A stretch of 64,000 bases of DNA from Hydrogenophilales bacterium. Lineage in GTDB: Bacteria > Pseudomonadota > Gammaproteobacteria > Burkholderiales > Thiobacillaceae. Below, piece by piece: positions 26,853 to 35,245 of this stretch (its first letter is position 1; each line of letters begins with the position of its first letter). The position numbers and the translations under genes were made by a program. The stretch covers positions 1 through 64,000 of the forward strand of contig JACPYT010000015.1 of the NCBI GenBank assembly GCA_016195805.1, read 5' to 3'. Under the pieces are notes generated by a model. That model was not told the origin of the DNA. It made no database searches and was given only the letters and a program-made list of their open reading frames with translations.

Positions 26853-28223
26853 TCAGGCAGTACGCGAATAGCGCGGCTGTTCGCTGGCGGCTTCCTTGAG
26901 GTAGCGGTCGAAGCACATGCCAATGTTGCGCAGGAACAGGCGGCCACTGGGGGTGACACTGATCCGGTCCGCCGCGATGGTCACCAGGCCGTCGTCCGCC
27001 AGCGGGCGCAGGTCGGCCAGCGCATCGGCGAAATAGTCGGCGAAGGCGATGTTCCACTCCTGACCGAAGGCCTTGAAGTCGAGTTCGAGATCGCACATCA
27101 CGCGGGTGATCGCATCGCGCCGGATCTGGTCATCGCGCGTGAGCTTGAGGCCACGCTCGACGGCGAACCCCGTCGCGGCAACCCGTTCCTGGTAACGCTT
27201 GAGGTTCTTCTCGTTCTGCATATAGACGTCGGCCGTCTGGCTGATGCTGGAGACGCCGAACGCCAGGATGTCGCAGTCCTTGTGCGTGGTGTAGCCCTGG
27301 AAATTCCGCCAAAGCGTCTTGTTCTGCTGCGCACGCACCAATTCGTCGTCGGGGCGGGCGAAGTGGTCGAGGCCGATGTTGACGTAACCCGTCGCACCCA
27401 GCATCTCGTTCACCGCCTGCTGCAGTCCGAGACGGGTCGCCGAGTCGGGCAGGTCCGCCTCGGGGATCAGGTTCTGGTGTTTTTTCAGCCAAGGCACGTG
27501 CGCATAGGCAAACACTGCCAGACGGTCGGGCGACCATTCGGTGACCCGCTCCAGCGTGCGGCGGAAACTTGCGATCGTCTGCTTCGGCAGCCCCACGATC
27601 AGATCCAGGTTGATGCTGGAAAACCCCAGTTCGCGCGACCAGTCGAGCACCTGCTGGATCAGGAACTCCGACTGGATGCGGTTGACCGCCTGCTGCACGT
27701 CCGGGTCCATGTCCTGCACGCCGAACGACAGGCGGTTGAAGCCCACTTCGCGCAGCGCTTCCAGGTGCGCACGCGTCAATTCGCGCGGATCGACCTCGCA
27801 GCTGATTTCGGCGTCATCCGCCAAGGTGAAATGCTGCCGCATCATCGCCATCAGGCGACGGATGTCGTCGGGGTTCAGGTAGGTGGGCGTGCCGCCCCCC
27901 CAGTGCAGCTGGCGCACCACCCGAGCCGGATCGATCCGCTGCGCGGTGTGCGCCATTTCCCGCTCGAGTGTCTTCAGATAGGGCTGCGTCTTGCTGTAAT
28001 CGCGCGTCGCCACCATGTTGCAGCCGCAGTAGTAGCAAAGCGAGTCGCAGAATGGGATGTGGGCATACAGCGAGAGTCCGCGATCCGGCGCCGACGCCGC
28101 CAGCGCCTCGGCCCAGTCTGCTTCGCCAAACCCGGTGTGAAAATACGGCGCAGTGGGATATGAGGTGTAACGCGGGCCGGGCACGCTGTATTTCTGGAGC
28201 AGTTCCAGGGTGGTCGATGTCAT
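26853..28223 (-). CDS. hemN: Oxygen-independent coproporphyrinogen III oxidase
   Basis: Radical SAM enzyme of anaerobic haem synthesis, 456 residues, a length typical of true HemN. The cluster motif FCDSLCYYCGCN carries the CxxxCxxC plus the extra C seen in HemN. GGGTPTYL and the C-terminal HemN domain (DCDILAFGVSSIS) are present. Its location next to the high-affinity oxidase genes fits growth under low oxygen. A TATAAT-like box lies about 36 bases upstream. Confidence 0.93.
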   Translation of the reverse strand: MTSTTLELLQKYSVPGPRYTSYPTAPYFHTGFGEADWAEALAASAPDRGLSLYAHIPFCDSLCYYCGCNMVATRDYSKTQPYLKTLEREMAHTAQRIDPARVVRQLHWGGGTPTYLNPDDIRRLMAMMRQHFTLADDAEISCEVDPRELTRAHLEALREVGFNRLSFGVQDMDPDVQQAVNRIQSEFLIQQVLDWSRELGFSSINLDLIVGLPKQTIASFRRTLERVTEWSPDRLAVFAYAHVPWLKKHQNLIPEADLPDSATRLGLQQAVNEMLGATGYVNIGLDHFARPDDELVRAQQNKTLWRNFQGYTTHKDCDILAFGVSSISQTADVYMQNEKNLKRYQERVAATGFAVERGLKLTRDDQIRRDAITRVMCDLELDFKAFGQEWNIAFADYFADALADLRPLADDGLVTIAADRISVTPSGRLFLRNIGMCFDRYLKEAASEQPRYSRTA

Positions 28224-28258
28224 CGTGGCGCCCTCTCATCAGACAACAATGTCCTTTT

Positions 28259-28264
28259 ATTATA
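28259..28264 (-). promoter_or_regulatory. Candidate -10 box of hemN
   Basis: The minus strand reads TATAAT here, in a short AT-rich patch upstream of hemN. The -35 region is weak and no FNR site is visible. Confidence 0.45.
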
Positions 28265-28469
28265 GTACAGACCTGAAAGCCGATACGACACCGGCTGGGG
28301 CGCCTGTCCGGTTTTGCGGTAAAGTCTGGGGGGCTCCAGCCGTCGCTCAAGGCCAGCGTCGGCGACCTGCTGCTGGAGGGTGGCAGCCTTACCCGATGCG
28401 CCCGAGGCCGATACCTAGTCCACCCTGTGCACGAGCGCCTAAGGATCCTTTCTTATTTGATTGCCCACG

Positions 28470-29720
28470 ATGCTTGAGAAGGCCAGACATCTATTGAACG
28501 CAGGCAAAGTGGATTTCCACCTTGCCTTGCGTAATGTTCTCCGTCAGCGACGGCGCAGCTTGTTTGCACTGGCGGCCATCGGATTCGGCGTGACGGCCAT
28601 GATGCTCGCGACGGGCTATATTGAATGGATATTCTGGGCAAACCGGGAAGAGATCGCCATCCCGCAGTATGGTCACATTCAAGTGTCTCAGCCGGGTTAC
28701 CAGGCGAACGGCAAGTCCGATCCCCTCGCGTACCTCCTGCCCAATGATCAGGCGGCACTCGCTGCCATTGAACATTTTCCTGGCGTAAAGACCGTGGCAC
28801 AAAGACTCGACTTCAGCGGCCTCGTCAGTCATGGCGATAGCACCTTGTCGTTCCTGGGTTTGGGAATCGATCCGACCCAAGACCCATCCATGCACAATGT
28901 CATTATCAGAGAGGGACAGACACTTGATGCCCATGATCCAAAAGGCGTCCTGATGGGCGCGGGTCTCGCCGCCAACCTGGGGGTCAAGACAGGTGACACG
29001 ATCGTACTGTTGACCAATGCACCCAGCGGCGGCTTGCGGGCCATCGAGGGGCATGTGCGCGGATTGGCCGCCATCACAGTCAAGGCCTACAACGATTCCA
29101 TGCTGTATCTGCCCATCGATACGGCGCGCGAACTCCTGCGTGTTCAAGGCTCCCATCTTTGGGTCGTCATGCTGCGGCAGACGGAGATGACCGCGGCGAC
29201 CGTGGCCCGTCTCGGCAAGGCAAAACCGCTCAACAAACTGGAGATCGTCCCCTGGTACCAGCTGGCGGATTTTTATAATAAAACCGTCGCGCTTTTTTCC
29301 CGCCAGATCGGGGTCGTGAAGCTGATTATTGCCTGCATCATCGTGCTCAGCATCAGCAACACCATGACCATGAGCGTCATGGAACGAACAATAGAAATTG
29401 GGACCGCCATGGCCCTCGGCATCCGGCGCAAACGTATTCTTTCCCTCTTTCTGATGGAAGGAGGGTTGCTGGGTGTCCTGGGCGGCACGATTGGTTTTCT
29501 GGTCGGCTACCTGCTTGCCACCGTCATCTCGTACGTGGGGATACCCATACCCGCCGGGCCCGGCATGGCTCATGACTTTACCGGCCGGGTCATCATCACG
29601 CCCGGCATTACGCTCGATGCTTTCGTGATTGCCATATCAACGACCCTGCTTGCCAGCATCTACCCTGCATGGCGCGCTTCACGCCTGGTCATTGTCGACG
29701 CATTGCGTCACAGCCGGTAA
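28470..29720 (+). CDS. ABC transporter permease, FtsX/MacB (LolC/E-like) family, first copy
   Basis: Inner-membrane permease of 416 residues. One helix near the N-terminus (LFALAAIGFGVTAMMLATGY) is followed by a large periplasmic domain (about 55-275) and three C-terminal helices ending RASRLVIVDALRHS. This is the four-helix MacB/LolCE plan. An ATG at 28470 is used; a TTG three codons earlier is possible, and no good ribosome binding site is seen. It is 10 bases upstream of a second permease with the same plan, so the pair would form a heterodimer driven by the ATPase at 32528-33355. Confidence 0.85.
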   Translation: MLEKARHLLNAGKVDFHLALRNVLRQRRRSLFALAAIGFGVTAMMLATGYIEWIFWANREEIAIPQYGHIQVSQPGYQANGKSDPLAYLLPNDQAALAAIEHFPGVKTVAQRLDFSGLVSHGDSTLSFLGLGIDPTQDPSMHNVIIREGQTLDAHDPKGVLMGAGLAANLGVKTGDTIVLLTNAPSGGLRAIEGHVRGLAAITVKAYNDSMLYLPIDTARELLRVQGSHLWVVMLRQTEMTAATVARLGKAKPLNKLEIVPWYQLADFYNKTVALFSRQIGVVKLIIACIIVLSISNTMTMSVMERTIEIGTAMALGIRRKRILSLFLMEGGLLGVLGGTIGFLVGYLLATVISYVGIPIPAGPGMAHDFTGRVIITPGITLDAFVIAISTTLLASIYPAWRASRLVIVDALRHSR

Positions 29721-29730
29721 GGGCACGCCG

Positions 29731-30942
29731 ATGTGGAAACTCGCATTTCGCAATGTACTGCGCCACAAGGCACGAACTGGCATGACCTTGATGGCCATTA
29801 CTGCCGGCGTGGTCGGACTCATCCTGAGCGGTGGATTCGTCTACGACATATTCGCCCAACTGGGGGAGGTCTTGATCCATTCCCAAACGGGTCACCTGCA
29901 GATCACCCGGGCGGGCTACTTCGAGCGGGGCGCGCGCACTCCTGAAAAGTTTCTCATTAATAATGCCGAGCAAATCAAGGCCAAGGTGGCGAGCATGGCC
30001 GGCGTAGAGGATGTCATGGGCAGGCTTTATTTTTCCGGCCTCATTAATAATGGCCATTCCGATCTGCCCATCGTCGGCGAAGGGATCGAGCCTGTTCGCG
30101 AAGCAAAACTTGGCAGCGGCCTTATCATCACGGCCGGTCGCAAGCTGGAAAAAAAGGACCTCAACGGCATGCTGCTTGGACAAGACCTGGCTCGGGCGCT
30201 CAAACTCAAGCCCGGGGATTGGGCCAATCTGGTGATCAACACTCCGGAGGGTGCACTCAACAGCCTGGAGTTCCAGGTAGTCGGCACCTTCCAGACGTTT
30301 TCAAAGGATTACGACGCCCGCGCGCTCCGCATTCCCCTTGCCGCAGCACAGGATCTGCTCGCCACCCCTGGAATCAACACGCTGGTTGTTGCCTTGAAGC
30401 ACACGAGCGACACCGAAAGCGTCTCCGCCTTACTGAAGGCGGACTTTCGCGGCTCCAATCTGGATGTCAAGAACTGGATCGAATTGAATGACTTCTACGC
30501 CAAAACGGTCGAAATGTACGATGCTCAATTCGGCGTGTTGCGCATGATCATTCTGCTCATGGTGTTGTTGAGTGTGGCCAATAGCGTGAACATGAGCATT
30601 TTCGAACGCGTCGGAGAATTCGGCACCATGATGGCCCTGGGAAATCGCAAACGCCGGATCTTTGCCCTCATCATGGCTGAAAACACCCTGATCGCTGTGG
30701 CCGGAGCGGGATCCGGTGTGATTCTAGGCATGATCCTGGCGTTGATTATCTCGGCCATCGGCATTCCCATGCCGCCCCCGCCCAATGCGGATCTAAGTTA
30801 TATCGCCCATATCCGTATCGTGCCTTCGGTGATTGCCAGCGCTTTCCTCGTAGGGCTCATCGCCACCATCGCTGCCGCGATCCTGCCCGCGGCACGGGTG
30901 CAAAGGATTCCGGTGGTTGATGCACTGCGCGAGAATGTTTGA
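29731..30942 (+). CDS. ABC transporter permease, FtsX/MacB (LolC/E-like) family, second copy
   Basis: Partner permease of 403 residues, with the same arrangement: MWKLAFRNVLRHKARTGMT, helix 1, periplasmic domain, three helices, ending RVQRIPVVDALRENV. Both permeases share the motif MERT/FERVGEFGTMMALG-type coupling helix before the third last helix. Homology of LolC/LolE permeases suggests extraction of lipid-modified molecules from the inner membrane, not solute import; this is inference. Confidence 0.85.
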   Translation: MWKLAFRNVLRHKARTGMTLMAITAGVVGLILSGGFVYDIFAQLGEVLIHSQTGHLQITRAGYFERGARTPEKFLINNAEQIKAKVASMAGVEDVMGRLYFSGLINNGHSDLPIVGEGIEPVREAKLGSGLIITAGRKLEKKDLNGMLLGQDLARALKLKPGDWANLVINTPEGALNSLEFQVVGTFQTFSKDYDARALRIPLAAAQDLLATPGINTLVVALKHTSDTESVSALLKADFRGSNLDVKNWIELNDFYAKTVEMYDAQFGVLRMIILLMVLLSVANSVNMSIFERVGEFGTMMALGNRKRRIFALIMAENTLIAVAGAGSGVILGMILALIISAIGIPMPPPPNADLSYIAHIRIVPSVIASAFLVGLIATIAAAILPAARVQRIPVVDALRENV

Positions 30943-31044
30943 ACCGTATTGTGATTCCCCGCTTTTTTAGCATTCATCCAAGTCAGTCTTTTCCAGGAAG
31001 GCCTTGACTACCGGCACCTCACCGATGAGCCGCTCACCCAGTAT

Positions 31045-32607
31045 TTAGAAATCGTGCCGAAGCTCCGAGTAAACCCGGTCCTGATGATCGTATTGGCCAA
31101 ACAAACCGGTAGGCGGGCCGCCAAACACGTCAACCCCCATATCCAGCTTCCAGTTGGGCTGAAATTTCCAGGTCAGCTTGGGGCGCAACATCCAGTCGTT
31201 CCGGTTCAGGCTGTGGATCAGGAGCGCTTCGGCTTCCCAGTTATGCGGCAGTTTGTGATTCACCAGTAACGAAACCCCACTTTCGTATTGATCAAACAGC
31301 GTGTTGGGGGCGTGGTCAAAGAAGATGCGCTGAAACAGCTGGGTATTCACCCGGGTGTCGGTGCTTGGGTTGAAATCCAGACCGACCACCCAGTCCAGCG
31401 TATTCTGCTGAACCAGACCGTCACCGGCCGAAAGATTCGTCACATTGAACTGACGTCCATCCGTATAAACGGCCTCCGCCTTAAAGACAAAAGATTGAAA
31501 GTCCTTGGCCACGGTGCCGCCGGCCTGCCAGATGCGATCATGGCGCGGGTAGAACACCTGCGGGTTGCTTGCATCCCGATAAAAGGTAGGCTGACTGTCC
31601 ATGCTGCTGTACCAGAAGCCGGAAACATCCCAGCCGTGGCTCAATTGGGAAAGCCGCACACCATAATTGGTATGATCGAGTCCATAGCCTGGCTTTTTCT
31701 CGCCCATGATCAATGGCGTGCCGGCCGGAGACACGGGATAGGGGTAGAAATCAGACCCTGAACCCGCCTGACCCACCTGGAACGGCTGTCCGATTTCATC
31801 GTAACTGGGGACAGGGATCCATATCAATTCGGCATGAAAATCATCCTTGAAATACTCGGTCCGTGCCGCCCACTGGGGCACTCGAAGCGTCTGGAAGTCG
31901 GGCAGAATGAATTCCCTCAGATCCTTGGCCGACACTACATCAGCAAAGAACAGGCCTACCATTTCCCCCCAGACGATCTGTTGCCGCCCGACCCGCCAAT
32001 CCAGGCTGCCGGTCGAGAAGTCGAGGTAAGTCTCCCCAAACCGGAATCTCGTCCGCTGATCATGGCGCACGGAATCGGAGTAAAAATCAGTCAGGTCGTA
32101 AACCGCGTTGTATTCGGCACGGCCCGTAAGCTTCCATTTGATACCATTCCCCAACCGGCCCTGCGTACCCAGTTCGAGTCGCCCCAACACATCGGACCAA
32201 TGATCAGGATCAGAATAGGCATAAGCCAGCCGGGTCTGAAAGAACCCCCGTATCGGTCCATCTTGAGTCTTGACGGGCGGAGACGCTTGTTCCGGGTTGA
32301 ACAGCGCGTCTTTTGATGGCGGCGTCGTTTTTTCTGTAAGGCCTGAATCGGTTCCCGTTCCAAACAAATCATCCTTCGACGTTGGTGTCGCGGATTCGGT
32401 ATTGACGGGCGCTGCATCGGCACCACTTACCGGCCCCGTGCCGAAAAGATCATCCTTCGAAAGGGGCGCGTCGCCATTGTTGGCGGCCAGCACATCATGC
32501 GCTCCCCCGTTTGCCGGATAGGGGGCATTACCTGCCCCCGCTGTGGCCTCCACCATCATTCCGGCCAGCATGATTACCCATATCGTCCGGTCCCACTTTG
32601 CTCTCAT
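31045..32607 (-). CDS. DUF1302-like outer-membrane beta-barrel protein with SKDDLFG repeats
   Basis: Secreted protein of 520 residues. After a signal peptide (about 1-24) comes a low-complexity periplasmic stretch with three motif copies: SKDDLFGTG (about 50-58 and 77-85) and SKDALFN (about 98-104). From residue 118 the sequence alternates as in a beta barrel and ends in an aromatic Phe (ELRHDF), typical of outer-membrane proteins. GRQQIVWGE and DFQTLRVPQWAARTEYF fit DUF1302. The start at 32607 has AGGGAG before it; this start lies inside the preceding ATPase gene, giving an 80-base overlap. Confidence 0.7.
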   Translation of the reverse strand: MRAKWDRTIWVIMLAGMMVEATAGAGNAPYPANGGAHDVLAANNGDAPLSKDDLFGTGPVSGADAAPVNTESATPTSKDDLFGTGTDSGLTEKTTPPSKDALFNPEQASPPVKTQDGPIRGFFQTRLAYAYSDPDHWSDVLGRLELGTQGRLGNGIKWKLTGRAEYNAVYDLTDFYSDSVRHDQRTRFRFGETYLDFSTGSLDWRVGRQQIVWGEMVGLFFADVVSAKDLREFILPDFQTLRVPQWAARTEYFKDDFHAELIWIPVPSYDEIGQPFQVGQAGSGSDFYPYPVSPAGTPLIMGEKKPGYGLDHTNYGVRLSQLSHGWDVSGFWYSSMDSQPTFYRDASNPQVFYPRHDRIWQAGGTVAKDFQSFVFKAEAVYTDGRQFNVTNLSAGDGLVQQNTLDWVVGLDFNPSTDTRVNTQLFQRIFFDHAPNTLFDQYESGVSLLVNHKLPHNWEAEALLIHSLNRNDWMLRPKLTWKFQPNWKLDMGVDVFGGPPTGLFGQYDHQDRVYSELRHDF

Positions 32608-33355
32608 GTTTCTCTCCCTGGAATCCATTGTCTCTATTATTTGGCTTCACGGTCTTCCACTTCTCGTTCACCTTCAGACCGAGCGAGGAAACCTGGCCAT
32701 CCTCGATGCGGACGAGCCGGTCAGCCATCGCCATAACACGGCGGTCATGTGTAGAGAAAATGAAGGTCGTACCATAATGCCGATTGATGTCTTTCATCAG
32801 GCTCAAAATGCTCTCGCCTGTTTTTCTATCCAGGTTGGCGGTAGGCTCGTCCGCCAGGACTATGCGTGGCTTGATTGCCAGGGCACGCGCGATAGCCACC
32901 CTTTGTCGCTGTCCGCCGCTCAATTGATTCGGCTTGTGATCGGCAAATCGCTCCAGACCCACTACGCCAAGAAATTTTTTCACCCTTTGCTGCCGTTCCT
33001 CACGGCTGATCTCGGGAAGGTTCAGGAGGGGATACTCAACGTTCTCAGCAGCGGTCAGTACTGGAAAGAGGTTGAAGCTCTGGAATATAAATCCGGTTGT
33101 GCGCGCACGCAGATCGGCGAGTGCGTCTGCCGATCGGCCTGTGACATCGGCATCGTCAATGAATATCTTTCCGGTTGTCGGCGTGTCAATACAGCCAATG
33201 ATATTAAGCAGGGTGGTTTTTCCGCTGCCTGATGGCCCTGCGATGGCAAGGAACACACCCTCATCGAAAGACAGGGTAATATCGTGGAGCGCCACCACTG
33301 TCTGATTGCCCAACTGATATTGCTTGGTTACGCCTTCAACACGCACAAGACTCAC
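32528..33355 (-). CDS. ABC transporter ATP-binding protein, LolD/MacB type
   Basis: ATPase of 275 residues. Walker [11 protein letters not shown]-loop [10 protein letters not shown], signature [15 protein letters not shown], Walker B IVLADEPT and H-loop STHD are all intact. The start codon is GTG with GGGAG eight bases upstream. Relatives end near residue 230; this one has an extra polar tail of about 45 residues that overlaps the next gene, perhaps from loss of an earlier stop. It is the only ATPase near the two FtsX-type permeases and presumably powers them. Confidence 0.9.
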   Translation of the reverse strand: MSLVRVEGVTKQYQLGNQTVVALHDITLSFDEGVFLAIAGPSGSGKTTLLNIIGCIDTPTTGKIFIDDADVTGRSADALADLRARTTGFIFQSFNLFPVLTAAENVEYPLLNLPEISREERQQRVKKFLGVVGLERFADHKPNQLSGGQRQRVAIARALAIKPRIVLADEPTANLDRKTGESILSLMKDINRHYGTTFIFSTHDRRVMAMADRLVRIEDGQVSSLGLKVNEKWKTVKPNNRDNGFQGEKHESKVGPDDMGNHAGRNDGGGHSGGR

Positions 33356-33400
33356 GACCCAACTCCCTCGAGGAGGTCAGACAACGGAAGGATCAGCGAC

Positions 33401-34180
33401 ATGTTTTCCCTTTCTTTTTTGCGTAGCAGACTGGCAGTGGGGCCAATTGTCCTGGCCCTTACACTTCCACCCGCTTTGGCGTGTGCTCAAACGCCGCCAC
33501 AAGACGATGAAATCGCACGTAGCATCCTTGAAAAATCGGATGAAATTCGCTTTCCGAAAGAAGGCTTCCAAGTCGATATCAATATTGCCAGTTCGGCACC
33601 CGGGCGCGAGCCCGAACTCAGAAAGTACCGTGTCCTGTCCAAGGGCAATGAAAATACCTTGGTCATGATACTTGAACCCGCTTCCGAGCGGGGCCAGATC
33701 ATGCTCATGAAAGGGCGTGACCTGTGGGTATTCATGCCCGACATTTCGCAACCCATTCGCTTGGGGCTGGCGCAACGATTGACCGGAGAAGTGGCTAATG
33801 GCGACCTGGCACGCTCTAATTTCTCGGGTGATTACACGCCATCACGATTGCGCACCGATAAAATCAACGGTGAGGATTACCTGGTGCTTGAATTGATCGC
33901 TGTCGATCGTAGTGTGACCTATCATCGCGTGCTGTTGTGGGTCAACCCGTCCAATTTCCGTCCCCTTAAGGCCGAGTTCTATTCCTTGTCCAATCGTCTG
34001 ATGAAAACATGCAGCTACGAGAATTTTGCAGACATGGCTGGCAAGCGGCGTCCCACCCGACTGGTCATGGAAGACGCTCTAAGGCCCGGAGAAAAATCGG
34101 TACTCGAATACGGGCAGATAAAACTACGCGATCTGCCTGACAAGGTATTCTCCAAGGACTACTTGAAGAAACTTCAGTGA
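33401..34180 (+). CDS. Outer membrane lipoprotein-sorting (LolA-like) periplasmic protein
   Basis: Secreted protein of 259 residues with a signal peptide ending LACAQ. The mature part resembles the LolA-like carrier fold: KYRVLSKGNENTLVMILEPASERGQIMLMKGRDLWVFMPD, here given in pieces, then ISQPIRLGLAQRLTGEVANGDLARSNFSGDY. LolA-type proteins carry acylated cargo through the periplasm. AAGGA precedes the ATG. It is divergent from the ATPase gene with only 45 bases between, so the two share a control region. Confidence 0.78.
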   Translation: MFSLSFLRSRLAVGPIVLALTLPPALACAQTPPQDDEIARSILEKSDEIRFPKEGFQVDINIASSAPGREPELRKYRVLSKGNENTLVMILEPASERGQIMLMKGRDLWVFMPDISQPIRLGLAQRLTGEVANGDLARSNFSGDYTPSRLRTDKINGEDYLVLELIAVDRSVTYHRVLLWVNPSNFRPLKAEFYSLSNRLMKTCSYENFADMAGKRRPTRLVMEDALRPGEKSVLEYGQIKLRDLPDKVFSKDYLKKLQ

Positions 34181-34321
34181 ACTGGCCTGCTGCGCGGGTT
34201 TCCATTGGGTTCGATTGTGCGTCCCATTTTCAGCCATCACATTGCCGGCATTCGCAGCCACAGGTCTCTACCCATACAGCGCGTTTAATGTCTTTCCAGA
34301 CGGCATAGCGCTTAGCCATAA

Positions 34322-34684
34322 AAAGCCGCGCGCCTTGCCGCGCATCCCATCGCCGGCGTGCGCCACGACATTGCCGGATTCGGCCAGCTGTTCGCCGACC
34401 GGACGGGCCGCATCGTCAATGGCCAGGTCAATCGCTTCGCCTCGCCCTTCCTGCAGATCCTGCTGCCGATGGCGCTGTTGTTCCGCTCGCTCAAAGCCGG
34501 CCTGATCTGCCTGATCCCCAACCTGGCGCCGCTGTTCTCCATTTTCGTGGTGAGGGGCGTCACCGGCATTGCGCTCGATATCGCCAACGTGCTGTTTGCC
34601 GGCCAGGTATTCGAACTGCTGTTGATGCCCGCGCTGCTCGGCCTGCAATTGCGCAAGCTGCGGCAAGCCGTCACGGCACCGTGA
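34322..34684 (+). pseudogene. Remnant of an MMPL/RND-type exporter
   Basis: From 34322 to the TGA at 34682-34684 the frame reads KAARLAAHPIAG..., then VNGQVNRFASPFLQILLP, MALLFRSLKAGLICLIPNLAP and VTGIALDIANVLFAG. This matches the membrane segment of MMPL-type hydrophobe exporters (LFRSLRAGLLALIPN... GIPLDIA). The region that should follow (the VDDTIHF part) is missing, and the frame jumps to a short hydrophobic end (FELLLMPALLGLQLRK). There is no upstream two-thirds and no clean start. It overlaps the convergent gene by 14 bases. Confidence 0.7.
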
Positions 34685-35243
34685 TTTTCAGCGCGCCGAA
34701 GTCGTCGTTGAACAGCCCGACTTCGTCGCCCGAGGCAAACTGCCAGCCTTCCAGGTGGCCGAAATCGGTGCGGGATTTGGGCTCCAGGTCGAGCTTGAAA
34801 CGGCGCGCCGTCGAGAGCGTGGGGTTACGCACGGCAAGGATCACGGTGAGATAGCGGTCGCTGGTGTTCTCGATTTCCGCCACCAGCCCCTTGCCCAGCA
34901 AGGACGAACGGAAGCCGACGACCACTGGCAAGGCCGGCTTGGCGACGGTGGTCTTCTGGACGTCGGACTCCTTGTAGGTCAGCTGCGCTTTCAACTGCTC
35001 GATTTCGCGCAGGCTTTCGGTCAACTGGTTGCGCGTCTCGATCAGATAGCCTTCGGTCTTCTGGCGCGTCTCGGCTTCCCTGGACAGGCGTCGCTTCACG
35101 TCGCCCAGGTCGACGTTGATCATGAAGGCATACAGCGTCAGGCCACATACCAGCAAAATCAGCACGACATTCAGGCCGATCGACACGAACAGCCCGCGCC
35201 GCTTCGGCTGAACCGGGGAGGACGTGCCCTGGCCCGTGTCCAT
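34671..35243 (-). CDS. Single-pass membrane protein with coiled coil, unknown function
   Basis: A 190-residue protein. One membrane helix (about 22-43, SIGLNVVLILLVCGLTLYAFMI) is followed by a charged coiled coil (about 50-95) and a C-terminal beta domain of about 85 residues that resembles FxLYD-type domains (VAEIENTSDRYLTVILAVRNP). The start lies two bases after the ppc stop, so it is co-transcribed with ppc. The frame is open upstream within ppc but that is not coding. I do not recognise a function. Confidence 0.65.
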   Translation of the reverse strand: MDTGQGTSSPVQPKRRGLFVSIGLNVVLILLVCGLTLYAFMINVDLGDVKRRLSREAETRQKTEGYLIETRNQLTESLREIEQLKAQLTYKESDVQKTTVAKPALPVVVGFRSSLLGKGLVAEIENTSDRYLTVILAVRNPTLSTARRFKLDLEPKSRTDFGHLEGWQFASGDEVGLFNDDFGALKITVP

Positions 35244-35245
35244 GT

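Noticed and set aside
28286-28471. Open frame reading LKASVGDLLLEGG and onwards between hemN and the first permease gene
   Set aside because: It has no credible start codon or ribosome binding site and resembles no family I know; high-GC DNA gives such frames by chance.
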